Part shown: one piece after another, positions 16,366 to 23,765 of the stretch | How positions within the stretch are numbered: position 1 is the stretch's first letter | Layout of the letters: every line of letters starts with the position of its first letter | NCBI RefSeq assembly: GCF_000760735.1 | Contig: NZ_JMEX01000008.1 | Location: 3,001,790-3,065,789 of the forward strand | Length of the DNA stretch: 64,000 nucleotides | DNA from: Rhodococcoides fascians A44A | GTDB lineage: Bacteria > Actinomycetota > Actinomycetes > Mycobacteriales > Mycobacteriaceae | Direction of reading: 5' to 3' | Notes under the pieces: generated by a model | Told to the model about the DNA's origin: nothing | The model's database searches: none | Seen by the model: the letters and a program-made list of their open reading frames with translations, nothing else | Position numbers and translations under genes: made by a program

Positions 16366-17226
16366 ATGTCGTCGACACCTCTTCCCTTCACGTCTGCCAT
16401 CGGCGCCCGCGCTGAACTGCGGGCAGACTGCAGCAACTGTTTTGCCCTGTGCTGCACAGCTTTAGGATTTTCTCGATCGGCGGATTTCGCCGAGGACAAG
16501 GCAGTCGGTGCGCCGTGCCGACACCTCGGGTCGGATCACTCCTGCACTGTTCACGACAGTCTTCGCAGCCGCGGTTTTCGTGGGTGCACGGTATTCGACT
16601 GCTTCGGCGCAGGGCAGGCTGTGTCGCAACGTCTTTTCGGCGGTGTCGGCTGGCGTGATCGACCGGACACGCGTCAGTCGATGTTCGCGGCGTTCACGAC
16701 CGTCAAGCTACTGCACGAAATGCTCTGGTACCTGGCCGAAGTGGGGGAGCGCACGTACGACCCGGATCATGCGGACGAAGCACGCAGCGTCACGAACACG
16801 ATCACCACGCTGACGGCATCAGGTCCCGAGGAGGTGCTCTCGGCCGACGTCGAGAACCTTCATCTCACCGTGAGAGTGCTTCTGATGGACGTCAGCGCTG
16901 AAATACGGTCTCGCTACTTCGCCGAAGGGGATCGCCGGGATCGACGGCTGACACCGGGCGCGGACCTGGCTGAAATCGACCTGCGCGGACTGCCCCTGTG
17001 CGGAGCCGATCTTCGTGGCGCGTGCCTCATCGCGGCGGACCTTCGACACTGCGATGTCACGGGCGTCGACCTGCTCGGAGCAGACCTGCGAGACGTACGC
17101 GTCGAGGGAACAGATCTCTCGGGTGCTCTGTTTCTGACCCAGTCGCAGGTGAACTCCGCGCAGGGTGACGATCGAACACGCCTTCCAGCCGGGATCGAAC
17201 GCCCACGGCACTGGAACGCGGAGTGA
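16366..17226 (+). CDS. pentapeptide-repeat protein with N-terminal cysteine cluster
   Basis: 286 residues, ATG 16366. The N-terminus has a dense cysteine set (ADCSNCFALCC, then CRHL, CTVHD and GCTVFDC up to about residue 72), suggesting a metal or Fe-S site. A helical linker follows, then about 11 tandem pentapeptide units of the A(D/N)LXX type (about 199-255: ADLRGACLIAADLRHCDV). Pentapeptide solenoids form right-handed beta helices; some (MfpA, Qnr) mimic DNA and protect gyrase, but this Cys-plus-solenoid type, widespread in actinobacteria, has no assigned role. It ends 6 nt before the tRNA gene on the other strand. Confidence 0.8.
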   Translation: MSSTPLPFTSAIGARAELRADCSNCFALCCTALGFSRSADFAEDKAVGAPCRHLGSDHSCTVHDSLRSRGFRGCTVFDCFGAGQAVSQRLFGGVGWRDRPDTRQSMFAAFTTVKLLHEMLWYLAEVGERTYDPDHADEARSVTNTITTLTASGPEEVLSADVENLHLTVRVLLMDVSAEIRSRYFAEGDRRDRRLTPGADLAEIDLRGLPLCGADLRGACLIAADLRHCDVTGVDLLGADLRDVRVEGTDLSGALFLTQSQVNSAQGDDRTRLPAGIERPRHWNAE

Positions 17227-17232
17227 CCGAAG

Positions 17233-17305
17233 TGCCCTCGGCAGGATTCGAACCTGCGACCTACCCTTTAGGAGAGGGTTGCTCTATCCCCTGAGCTACG
17301 AAGGC
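17233..17305 (-). tRNA. tRNA-Arg (anticodon CCT)
   Basis: On the minus strand the sequence folds as a complete cloverleaf: acceptor GCCTTCG pairing with CGAGGGC plus discriminator A, D stem GCTC/GAGC, anticodon arm ACCCT-CTCCTAA-AGGGT with anticodon CCT, and T arm GCAGG-TTCGAAT-CCTGC. 73 nt; the CCA end is not encoded (followed by CTT). It reads the AGG codon, rare in this GC-rich genome. tRNA 3' ends are frequent integration sites, but the adjacent DNA shows no integrase. Confidence 0.95.
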
Positions 17306-17391
17306 GAGTTGTGCACGTGCGAGTGTACCGGCTCCCTTGGGCGAGATGAACTCGTGCCCGCTACGCCCATCGAGGGCTGGTGAACGCGAGA

Positions 17392-17417
17392 AGCCGCCCA
17401 CACGAATGTGGGCGGCT
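17392..17417. terminator. hairpin downstream of the PucR gene
   Basis: Perfect 11-bp stem AGCCGCCCACA / TGTGGGCGGCT with a CGAA tetraloop. It lies 146 bp past the stop of the PucR-type gene and before the tRNA, so it probably separates the two transcripts. Two further small hairpins (17441-17457 and 17456-17470) overlap each other next to it. The remaining part of the gap 17306-17562 holds no gene I can support. Confidence 0.6.
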
Positions 17418-17562
17418 CCGCTGACAGTGTCCGCCAGTGCGCCTCTCGGCAAGAGGCCGCTCGAAGCGGCAATGTGTTGGTACCCGGGGCATGGATCGAA
17501 CACTGTCGATCGGTTCAACTCATGCCGGTGGAAAATGATTCCCCGCGTCGCCGACGGACGTT

Positions 17563-18795
17563 CTAGGCAGCGCCCTGTGCTGCTTCCAGTCTGCGAGCGA
17601 CCAGAGCTGCCTGCAGATGGCGGATGCCCGACGGCCGTGTCGGGTCGAATCCGGTGAGCTGCGCGATTCTTTTGAGGCGGTAGTCGACCGTATTGGTGTG
17701 CAAGTGCAGTTGCCGCGCGGACCGCTGACGGTTGAGGTCGTGCGAGATGTGGATCTCCAGCGTTTCCAACAGTTCCGGTGACGCGTCGAGCGGTTCGAGG
17801 ATCTGCCGGAGGTGGCGTCGTCCTGGGCCTGGGCGCGTCAGCTGGTACTCGAGAACCAGATCGTCCATCCGGTACAACCCTGCCGGGCGGTGGAGTTGGT
17901 GCGCGAGCGCAAGCAGTTCGTGCACCTGGTCCGCGGCCGTCGGGATGTCCGCGGTGGCTGCTTGTTCGGCGGTGACGGTGAGTTGTACTTCGGCGGCCGT
18001 GCTGAGGCGGTGCACGAGTGCTTCCACCCATTCCTCGTCCTGCACGCCGGGAATGAGGACGGTGCCGCCTTCGGTGCTGAGCATCGACAGGGGGCTACGT
18101 CCGCAGACGGTGGCCAGTTCGGCTTGGACCCGCCGGAGTTTGCGGCGAGCAGCGACGGTGCGTTGGATTGCCGGATCGTTCTCGTCGGGATGAGGCGGCA
18201 CGGACAGAGCGAGGACGAGGTAGCTGTCCGCGAGCTCGATGCCGGACTGCCGAGCGATCGAGACGGCGTTGTGTCCGCTGAGCAAGGAGGACACGAGGGT
18301 GTGCGCGGCGGTGTGGTGCTCGCTCGCGACGGACTGCAGTTCCTCGACGTAGCTCTTCGACGCGGCGATCGAGACTTTCTCCGACAGCAGGACGAACATC
18401 CGTGCTGCTTCGATCAGATCGCTCGTGTCGCCTTCGCCTGCGCGTTTGGACACCAGGTTCCAGCCGATCTGAATTCCTTCGTGGTACACGGTCAGTACCG
18501 ATTCCAGCGGCACGCCCTCGCGTGCCCACTGGCTGGCCTTGGCGCGGAGCTCTGCCAGGTCGCTTTCGTTGGGCGGGCGTCGTTCGTCGAGCATCTGCAC
18601 AGCGATGCTGATGCATTTGACGGTGAACTCGGTGACGTCGCCGTGCAGCTGTTCGCCGGGCAGCGAGCCGCAGGGTGTATTGGCCGCGAAGTGGCCGACC
18701 AGCAATCGCGCGACAGCGCGGAAGTCGCGGAGCGGCGCCGACGCCGGCTGGCCGGCAACCATGATTCCGAGGCTTGTCGTGTTGTGAGCGGTCAC
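17563..18795 (-). CDS. PucR-family transcriptional regulator
   Basis: 410 residues from GTG 18795. An N-terminal helical sensor region (ESVLTVYHEGIQIGWNLVS) and a GGDEF-like central part are followed by the C-terminal PucR-type helix-turn-helix at about 350-400: LEIHISHDLNRQRSARQLHL, then HTNTVDYRLKRIAQLTG, the defining signature. Such proteins control purine use, amino-acid catabolism or similar pathways. No obvious target gene adjoins; the next gene upstream is divergent (19156) across 360 bp, which makes it a candidate. An inverted repeat GATGCG-N8-CGCATC lies about 50 nt upstream of the start. Confidence 0.88.
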   Translation of the reverse strand: MTAHNTTSLGIMVAGQPASAPLRDFRAVARLLVGHFAANTPCGSLPGEQLHGDVTEFTVKCISIAVQMLDERRPPNESDLAELRAKASQWAREGVPLESVLTVYHEGIQIGWNLVSKRAGEGDTSDLIEAARMFVLLSEKVSIAASKSYVEELQSVASEHHTAAHTLVSSLLSGHNAVSIARQSGIELADSYLVLALSVPPHPDENDPAIQRTVAARRKLRRVQAELATVCGRSPLSMLSTEGGTVLIPGVQDEEWVEALVHRLSTAAEVQLTVTAEQAATADIPTAADQVHELLALAHQLHRPAGLYRMDDLVLEYQLTRPGPGRRHLRQILEPLDASPELLETLEIHISHDLNRQRSARQLHLHTNTVDYRLKRIAQLTGFDPTRPSGIRHLQAALVARRLEAAQGAA

Positions 18796-19155
18796 AGATC
18801 AGCCTTTCGTGTAGGAACTTCAGCTCTGTCCGAAAAAAAGTTACTGATGCGTATTGTTGCGCATCCACGCAAAAATGGTTGGAAACTTGACCGAAACCCC
18901 GGCGATTCTGAACCCGAAGTTTGTTTTCAGGCGTCTAACAAACTTGATCATAGGATGTTATCAACGCGTTATCCAGTCTTTCAACGGAGAAATTTGTGAA
19001 GGCTCTCAACTCGTCTCGGATTCGGGTTGCGACATTGCCTAAACAATCCGGGGAACCTACTCACGGTGCCGATCGTGGGCTTAGCGTCGTCGTGTGCCGA
19101 TCGGAGTCTGTGGTCGGCACAGAGAATCGGATCCGATCACGAGGGGGTGGGGACA
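18796..19155. promoter_or_regulatory. divergent intergenic region, PucR / desaturase-like gene
   Basis: 360 bp, clearly more AT-rich than the surroundings between about 18830 and 19010. It holds GATGCG-N8-CGCATC at 18846-18865 near the PucR start. An open frame starting at GTG 18996 has a good GGAGA site but runs out of frame into the next gene with no recognisable protein. No repeat or RNA gene is visible. Confidence 0.4.
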
Positions 19156-20067
19156 GTGAACGGAGCACCAGGTCGAACGACCTTGCTTCGAGATCTCGAG
19201 CCAGTGATCGAGCAGAGACTCGAGCGTCATCTACGTACCGCGCAGAGGTGGGACCCGAGCGCCTACGTTCGTCCGGAACTGTATTGGGGGCAGCGCCGCT
19301 CGTCGCTGACCGAGACGGCGAAGGCCGCGCTCGTCACCACGCTGCTCACACACAACAACACTGCGCTCGCCGACCCGGCCCGAGAGCTCTCCACGAGTTC
19401 ACCTGCGTGGGCCGAGTGGAGCGCGGTCTGGTCCGACGAGAAGCGTTCACATGCGGATGCGATCCAGCGATACCTGGTCGCCACCAGGAGCGTCGACGCC
19501 GTCGCGCTGGACAGAGCGAGGGTGCAGTGCACCACCATCGGGATCGAGTCGTCGATGGAGGGCGACAACTTCCTTCGCTCGATCGTCCACTCCACGATCG
19601 ATGTCATGGCGACGATGGTGAGCCACCGCAACACGGCCGTCGAGTGCGCGGACCCGGTGGCGGAGGAGCTGCTCGAGCGCATCGTGGCCGATCAGGAGCG
19701 GCACGTGGCGTTCTTCTCCGACGTCGTCGCGGGTGCTTTGGAGTCTGCGCCGGCGCAGACGCTCAAGGCGATCACCGAGGTTCTGATGAATTTTCAGCTG
19801 CCCGGGAGTGGGCTCGTCGGTTTCGAGCGCAGCGCAATGCTGCTCGCCCGCGACGGAATCTACGATCTCCGTCTGCATCTCGACGACGTACTCCTTCCCG
19901 CTGTACGGATGTGGCGCATCTTCGATCGGTCGGCCGTGGATTCGTCCGACCGCAATCGCAGGATCCTGTCCGACTTCCTCGATGACATGGAGGTCCAGGC
20001 GACCACCTTCGAGCAACTGCGGATTCGCGCTCGTGCGCGGGACGCAGCAAGACTGCGCGCGTCCTAG
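19156..20067 (+). CDS. acyl-ACP desaturase-like protein with degenerate iron site
   Basis: 303 residues from GTG 19156 (GAGGGGG upstream). It aligns by eye with mycobacterial DesA proteins: LLRDLEPVIEQRLERHLRTA at the start, DAVALDRARVQ, VSHRNTA, then LLARDGIYDLRLHLDDVLLP near the end. DesA enzymes desaturate acyl chains on ACP with a di-iron centre held by two E-x-x-H motifs plus two Glu. Here the equivalents read KRSH (Glu shifted one position away), QERH, Val in place of the helix Glu, and no clear first Glu. It is probably not a normal desaturase; a scaffold or regulatory role is possible. A long perfect hairpin follows the gene. Confidence 0.7.
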   Translation: MNGAPGRTTLLRDLEPVIEQRLERHLRTAQRWDPSAYVRPELYWGQRRSSLTETAKAALVTTLLTHNNTALADPARELSTSSPAWAEWSAVWSDEKRSHADAIQRYLVATRSVDAVALDRARVQCTTIGIESSMEGDNFLRSIVHSTIDVMATMVSHRNTAVECADPVAEELLERIVADQERHVAFFSDVVAGALESAPAQTLKAITEVLMNFQLPGSGLVGFERSAMLLARDGIYDLRLHLDDVLLPAVRMWRIFDRSAVDSSDRNRRILSDFLDDMEVQATTFEQLRIRARARDAARLRAS

Positions 20068-20107
20068 AACGCTCGCACGAGACCCCCGGGGGGTCTGTGG
20101 GAAGGCG

Positions 20108-20156
20108 CCCTCTCTCCGGTTCTCCGATGATTGCTCTCGGAGAACCGGAGAGAGGG
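20108..20156. terminator. long perfect hairpin after the desaturase-like gene
   Basis: 20-bp perfect arms, beginning CCCTCTCTCCGG and ending CCGGAGAGAGGG, around a 9-nt loop. It lies 40 bp after the stop and 78 bp before the UspA start. No T-run follows. It could terminate transcription, or be a dispersed palindrome like the others in this window. Confidence 0.7.
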
Positions 20157-20234
20157 TACTTGCCGTTCGAGAACCCGCATGCGCCCGTGGTGTGGACTAT
20201 CGTGTGGGGCGGCACAGCGAGCGGAGGCAGCCAC

Positions 20235-21092
20235 GTGAGCAGCAGCACCATCGTCGTCGGAATCGACGGGTCGGAAGCGTCGGATCTGGCGGTCGTGTGG
20301 GCCGCGCAGACAGCGTCCAATCGGGATTGCACCCTGCGGATCGTCGCCGCTGTCGACCTTCCTTCCTATCTACCCGAGGACAACGACGTTCGAGCCGTGT
20401 TCGGCTCTCGGCTCGTCGCCGCGGAAACCCTTGCGCGTGAAAGCATCGAGGGCTCCGCGTTGTCCGTTGTGACCGAGGCCCGGGACGGAACGGTCGTCGA
20501 CGTTCTGCTGTCCGAGTCCGAGAACAGCGCCCTCGTCGTCCTGGGTGCACGCGGGCTGGGCGAATCGGATTCCGGACTGCTCGGATCTGCTGCCATTGCA
20601 CTCACCGCCCACGCGTCGTCCCCTGTCGTCGTGGTTCGGGGCCGCAGTATCGACGGACGCCCGCCCACAACGGGGCCCGTCGTCGTCGGAGTCGACGGGT
20701 CCGCCGTCGGCCAGGCAGCGGTGGCAGCGGCCTTCGACGAGGCGTCGCACCGCGGTGCGCCCCTGGTTGCGGTGCATGTATGGGCCGACGTGGCCCTCGC
20801 TCCGATGTCGGCCGTGCCACTGCAGTGGGACGACATCGCGTCGTCGGAGGAAGCGGTTCTGGCGGAAAGCCTTGCCGGATGGCAGGAGAAGTATCCCGAT
20901 GTCGAGGTCAGGCGAGTCGTCGCGCAGGACAGGCCGGTGCGGGTGCTCGCACAGTTGTCCGAGCAAGCGTCGCTGATCGTCGTCGGGAATCGCGGCCGCG
21001 GTGGTTTCCGCGGGATGCTGCTGGGCTCGACCAGCTACGCCCTCATCCACACGGCGGACTGCCCCGTACTGGTTGCCCGAGGCGAGTCCTGA
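20235..21092 (+). CDS. universal stress protein, two UspA domains
   Basis: 285 residues from GTG 20235 (GGAG site 9 nt upstream). There are two tandem Usp domains (about 1-135 and 147-283). Both retain the ATP-binding G-x2-G-x9-G-(S/T) pattern: GARGLGESDSGLLGS in the first and GNRGRGGFRGMLLGSTS in the second, with IVVGIDGSEAS and VVVGVDGSAVG starting each domain. ATP-binding two-domain Usps in mycobacteria respond to hypoxia and growth arrest (DosR regulon). No DosR box was recognised here. Confidence 0.92.
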   Translation: MSSSTIVVGIDGSEASDLAVVWAAQTASNRDCTLRIVAAVDLPSYLPEDNDVRAVFGSRLVAAETLARESIEGSALSVVTEARDGTVVDVLLSESENSALVVLGARGLGESDSGLLGSAAIALTAHASSPVVVVRGRSIDGRPPTTGPVVVGVDGSAVGQAAVAAAFDEASHRGAPLVAVHVWADVALAPMSAVPLQWDDIASSEEAVLAESLAGWQEKYPDVEVRRVVAQDRPVRVLAQLSEQASLIVVGNRGRGGFRGMLLGSTSYALIHTADCPVLVARGES

Positions 21093-21111
21093 CGCGGCAG
21101 AGTATGCCGAA

Positions 21112-21438
21112 CTAGACGGCGACGGTCAGTAAGAACGCGACGTCCTCGATTGCTTCGACGCTGTGGCGGGCATCCGGCACTACGAGGAGGTCGCCTGCCG
21201 AGCCCTTCCAGGATTTCTCGCCGCTCACCAGAGTGAGCTGACCGCTGATGACGAGGACGGTCGACTCACCGGACAGGTCGTGCTCGGCCAGTTTGTTCCC
21301 GGCGGCCAACGCGACGACCGTCTGGCGCAGGTGACGCTGGTGCCCGCCGTAGACGGTCTGCGAACTGCGGCCACTCGACGTGCCCACGGCGAGCTTCAAT
21401 TGCTGGCGGGCAAGGGCGGTGAGTGACTTCTTGTCCAT
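21112..21438 (-). CDS. small cupin-domain protein
   Basis: 108 residues from ATG 21438. The cupin barrel is read from LAEHDLSGESTVLVISGQLT and the second motif GDLLVVPDARHSVEAIEDVA; only one or two of the usual metal-binding His/Glu residues per motif remain (H in AEHD, H in ARHS). The N-terminal 45 residues (KKSLTALARQQLKLAVGTSS) look like the LuxR-associated small cupins of actinobacteria. It lies downstream of, and on the same strand as, folA-thyA, with 62 bp between. The ligand is unknown. Confidence 0.8.
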   Translation of the reverse strand: MDKKSLTALARQQLKLAVGTSSGRSSQTVYGGHQRHLRQTVVALAAGNKLAEHDLSGESTVLVISGQLTLVSGEKSWKGSAGDLLVVPDARHSVEAIEDVAFLLTVAV

Positions 21439-21500
21439 GCGCCCCAGTATGGCCCAACCGCAGCCGCGGTGAGGGGCATCGGAGCGAAATCCACTGTGAA

Positions 21501-22004
21501 TCAGGTAGTTCGGTAAGCCTTGCCGTACTGGTTCCAGCGGAAGCGGTGGCCGCTCTTCTCGCTGACACGCCACTCGCCGAGCGTTGCCGCCCAGCCGTCG
21601 GGAATGTGCGGTGCACGAGTTTGTCCCTCGACCGAAAGGTCGATCTCGGTGACTTCCAACCGTGTCGTGAACGGCAGTGCAGCGCGGTAGATTTCGCCGC
21701 CGCCGATGACCCAGACCTCACCGTCGACGAGGGCTAGCGCGTCCTCGACGCTGCCGGCGGTGTCTGCTCCGTCGGCGTGCCAACTGCGGTCTCGGGTGAC
21801 GACGATGTTGCGCCGACCGGGCAGCGGTCGAAATCGTTCCGGCAGCGAATCCCAGGTCCTACGACCCATGACGACGGGATGGCCGCGGGTGATCTCGCGG
21901 AAGTGAGCCATGTCCTCGGGGATGTGCCACGGGATGGTCGTGCCGTCGCCGATGACTCCGTCGTGGGCCTGTGCCCAGATGGCGCCCACCGTCGTCGGGC
22001 TCAT
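21501..22004 (-). CDS. folA: dihydrofolate reductase
   Basis: 167 residues, ATG 22004 overlapping the thyA stop by 4 nt. It has the DHFR fold signature: VGAIWAQAHDGVIGDGTTIPW, the catalytic acid in IPEDMAHF, VVMGRRTWDSLP and VWVIGGGEIY (NADPH binding). It reduces dihydrofolate to tetrahydrofolate and regenerates the cofactor oxidised by thymidylate synthase, encoded just upstream. The length is as in mycobacterial DfrA (159) plus a few residues. Confidence 0.96.
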   Translation of the reverse strand: MSPTTVGAIWAQAHDGVIGDGTTIPWHIPEDMAHFREITRGHPVVMGRRTWDSLPERFRPLPGRRNIVVTRDRSWHADGADTAGSVEDALALVDGEVWVIGGGEIYRAALPFTTRLEVTEIDLSVEGQTRAPHIPDGWAATLGEWRVSEKSGHRFRWNQYGKAYRTT

Positions 22005-22798
22005 ACAGCGACCGGCGCCTTGATGGACGGGTGGTGCTGGTACCCGACGACCTCGATGTCCTCGAACTGGTAGTCGAAGATCGAATCACGCTGTGCAAGC
22101 TTCAGTTTCGGGTACGGGAACGGTTCCCGGCTCAGTTGCTCGGCAACTTGCTCGCGGTGGTTGTCGTAGATGTGGCAGTCGCCGCCGGTCCACACGAAGT
22201 CGCCGACTTCGAGGCCCACCTGCGCAGCGACCATGTGCGTCAGCAGTGCGTAGCTGGCGATGTTGAACGGAACTCCGAGGAACAGATCGGCGCTGCGCTG
22301 ATAGAGCTGGCAGGACAGTTTGCCGTCGGCGACGTAGAACTGGAAGAAGGCATGGCAGGGCGGCAGTGCCATCTGCGGAATCTCGCCGACGTTCCACGAC
22401 GAAACGATGTTGCGTCGCGAATCGGGATCCGAGCGCAGAAGGTCGAGAGCAGCCGAGATCTGGTCGATGTGCTCGCCCGACGGTGTCGGCCACGACCTCC
22501 ACTGGACCCCGTAGACGGGACCGAGTTCACCGTCGGGTGCTGCCCATTCGTCCCAGATGGTGACGCCGTGCTCCTGCAGCCAGGACACGTTGGAGTCGCC
22601 GCGGAGAAACCACAGCAATTCGTAGACGATCGACTTCAGATGCACCCGTTTGGTGGTGATCAGCGGGAATCCCTCGGCGAGGTCGAACCGCATCTGGTGG
22701 CCGAAGACGCTGGTCGTGCCCGTCCCGGTGCGGTCGGACTTGGCGGTGCCGGTCGCGAGTACGTGCCGCAGCAGATCTTCGTACGGGGTGGAAACCAT
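22001..22798 (-). CDS. thyA: thymidylate synthase
   Basis: 265 residues from ATG 22798, the standard ThyA length; an ATG three codons upstream is possible. Conserved features are SDRTGTGT, FPLITTKRVH, LLWFLRGD, the active-site Cys in MALPPCHAFFQFYV, QRSADLFLGVPFNIASYALL and the terminal HPSIKAPVAV. It converts dUMP to dTMP using methylene-tetrahydrofolate. It is translationally coupled to folA (ATGA overlap), as in many bacteria, and divergent from the glycosylase gene across 100 bp. Confidence 0.97.
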   Translation of the reverse strand: MVSTPYEDLLRHVLATGTAKSDRTGTGTTSVFGHQMRFDLAEGFPLITTKRVHLKSIVYELLWFLRGDSNVSWLQEHGVTIWDEWAAPDGELGPVYGVQWRSWPTPSGEHIDQISAALDLLRSDPDSRRNIVSSWNVGEIPQMALPPCHAFFQFYVADGKLSCQLYQRSADLFLGVPFNIASYALLTHMVAAQVGLEVGDFVWTGGDCHIYDNHREQVAEQLSREPFPYPKLKLAQRDSIFDYQFEDIEVVGYQHHPSIKAPVAV

Positions 22799-22898
22799 GT
22801 GGAACATTATGCGCTCCGTGCTGTCGATCCGCGCCGAGCACCCGACCGGCGCTGTGTCGATGGTGCGCAAGTGTCGGCGCCGAGCGCATAATTGCGCC

Positions 22899-23765
22899 AT
22901 GCCCGAGTTGCCCGAAGTCGAAGCTCTCGCCGGTTTCCTCCGTGAGCACGCCGTCGGCGCTGTGATCGGTCGTGTCGACATCGCCGCACTGAGCGTGCTC
23001 AAGACGTTCGATCCGCCCATCACGGAGTTGCAGGGACGAGACGTGACCGACGCAGCGCGGTTCGGCAAGCACCTGGCTGTCCAGGCAGGGGATCTCTGGC
23101 TGATCACGCATCTGTCCCGCGGCGGATGGCTTCGGTGGACGGACAACCCGTCGGCGGCTCCACCGAAACCGGGGAAGGGTCCGCTGGCGCTCCGTGTCCA
23201 CTTCTTCACGCCGGAGGGGCTGACCCCCGCCATCGACCTCACCGAAGCGGGCACGAAGAAACGGCTGGCAGTCTGGGTGGTGCGTGATCCGCAGGAAGTG
23301 CCGGGCATCGCTCGCCTCGGTCCCGACGCCTTGGCCGTCACGGAAACGGAATTCGCGGACATCCTGAAGGGGACGACGGCTCGGCTGAAGACGGTTCTCG
23401 TCGACCAGTCGATGCTGGCCGGGATCGGCAACGCCTACTCCGACGAGATCCTCCACGTGGCCAAGCTTTCACCGTTCGCGTCGTCGGGCAAGCTCGATGC
23501 CGAGTCGGTCGGAGTGCTGTACGCCGCGATGCGCGAGGTGCTGCTGGACGCCGTCGCCAGGTCGACCGGTCAGGATGCGGCCCGGCTCAAGGGCGAGAAG
23601 AGGTCGGGAATGCGGGTGCATGCCCGGGCGGGTCTGCCGTGTCCGGTCTGCGGGGACACCGTCCGCGAGGTCTCCTACGCCGAACGTTCCTTCCAGTACT
23701 GCGCGACGTGCCAGACATCCGGCAAGATCCTGGCGGATCGCCGGATGTCCCGCCTGCTCAAGTAG
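22899..23765 (+). CDS. Fpg/Nei family DNA glycosylase
   Basis: 288 residues, ATG 22899. It begins MPELPEVEAL: Pro2 is the catalytic nucleophile and Glu3 the acid. The H2TH region is visible as DQSMLAGIGNAYSDEIL (about 165-185), and the C-terminal zinc finger has its four cysteines (CPVCGDT ... CATCQT, about 247-271). It excises oxidised bases and nicks the strand. The final QTSGKILADRRMSRLLK differs from classic MutM (QR-P-G-R), fitting the Nei-like actinobacterial group. It overlaps the convergent esterase gene by 8 nt. Confidence 0.92.
   Translation: MPELPEVEALAGFLREHAVGAVIGRVDIAALSVLKTFDPPITELQGRDVTDAARFGKHLAVQAGDLWLITHLSRGGWLRWTDNPSAAPPKPGKGPLALRVHFFTPEGLTPAIDLTEAGTKKRLAVWVVRDPQEVPGIARLGPDALAVTETEFADILKGTTARLKTVLVDQSMLAGIGNAYSDEILHVAKLSPFASSGKLDAESVGVLYAAMREVLLDAVARSTGQDAARLKGEKRSGMRVHARAGLPCPVCGDTVREVSYAERSFQYCATCQTSGKILADRRMSRLLK

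Noticed and set aside
17233..17562. tRNA-Arg as an attachment site of an integrated element
   Set aside because: No integrase, no duplicated tRNA 3' end and no phage-like genes on either side in the window.
18996..19985. Plus-strand frame with a good GGAGA site overlapping the desaturase-like gene
   Set aside because: It runs through the coding region in another frame, giving an Arg/Gly-rich sequence without homology; the desaturase-like frame is clearly the real one. A short leader peptide remains possible but unsupported.
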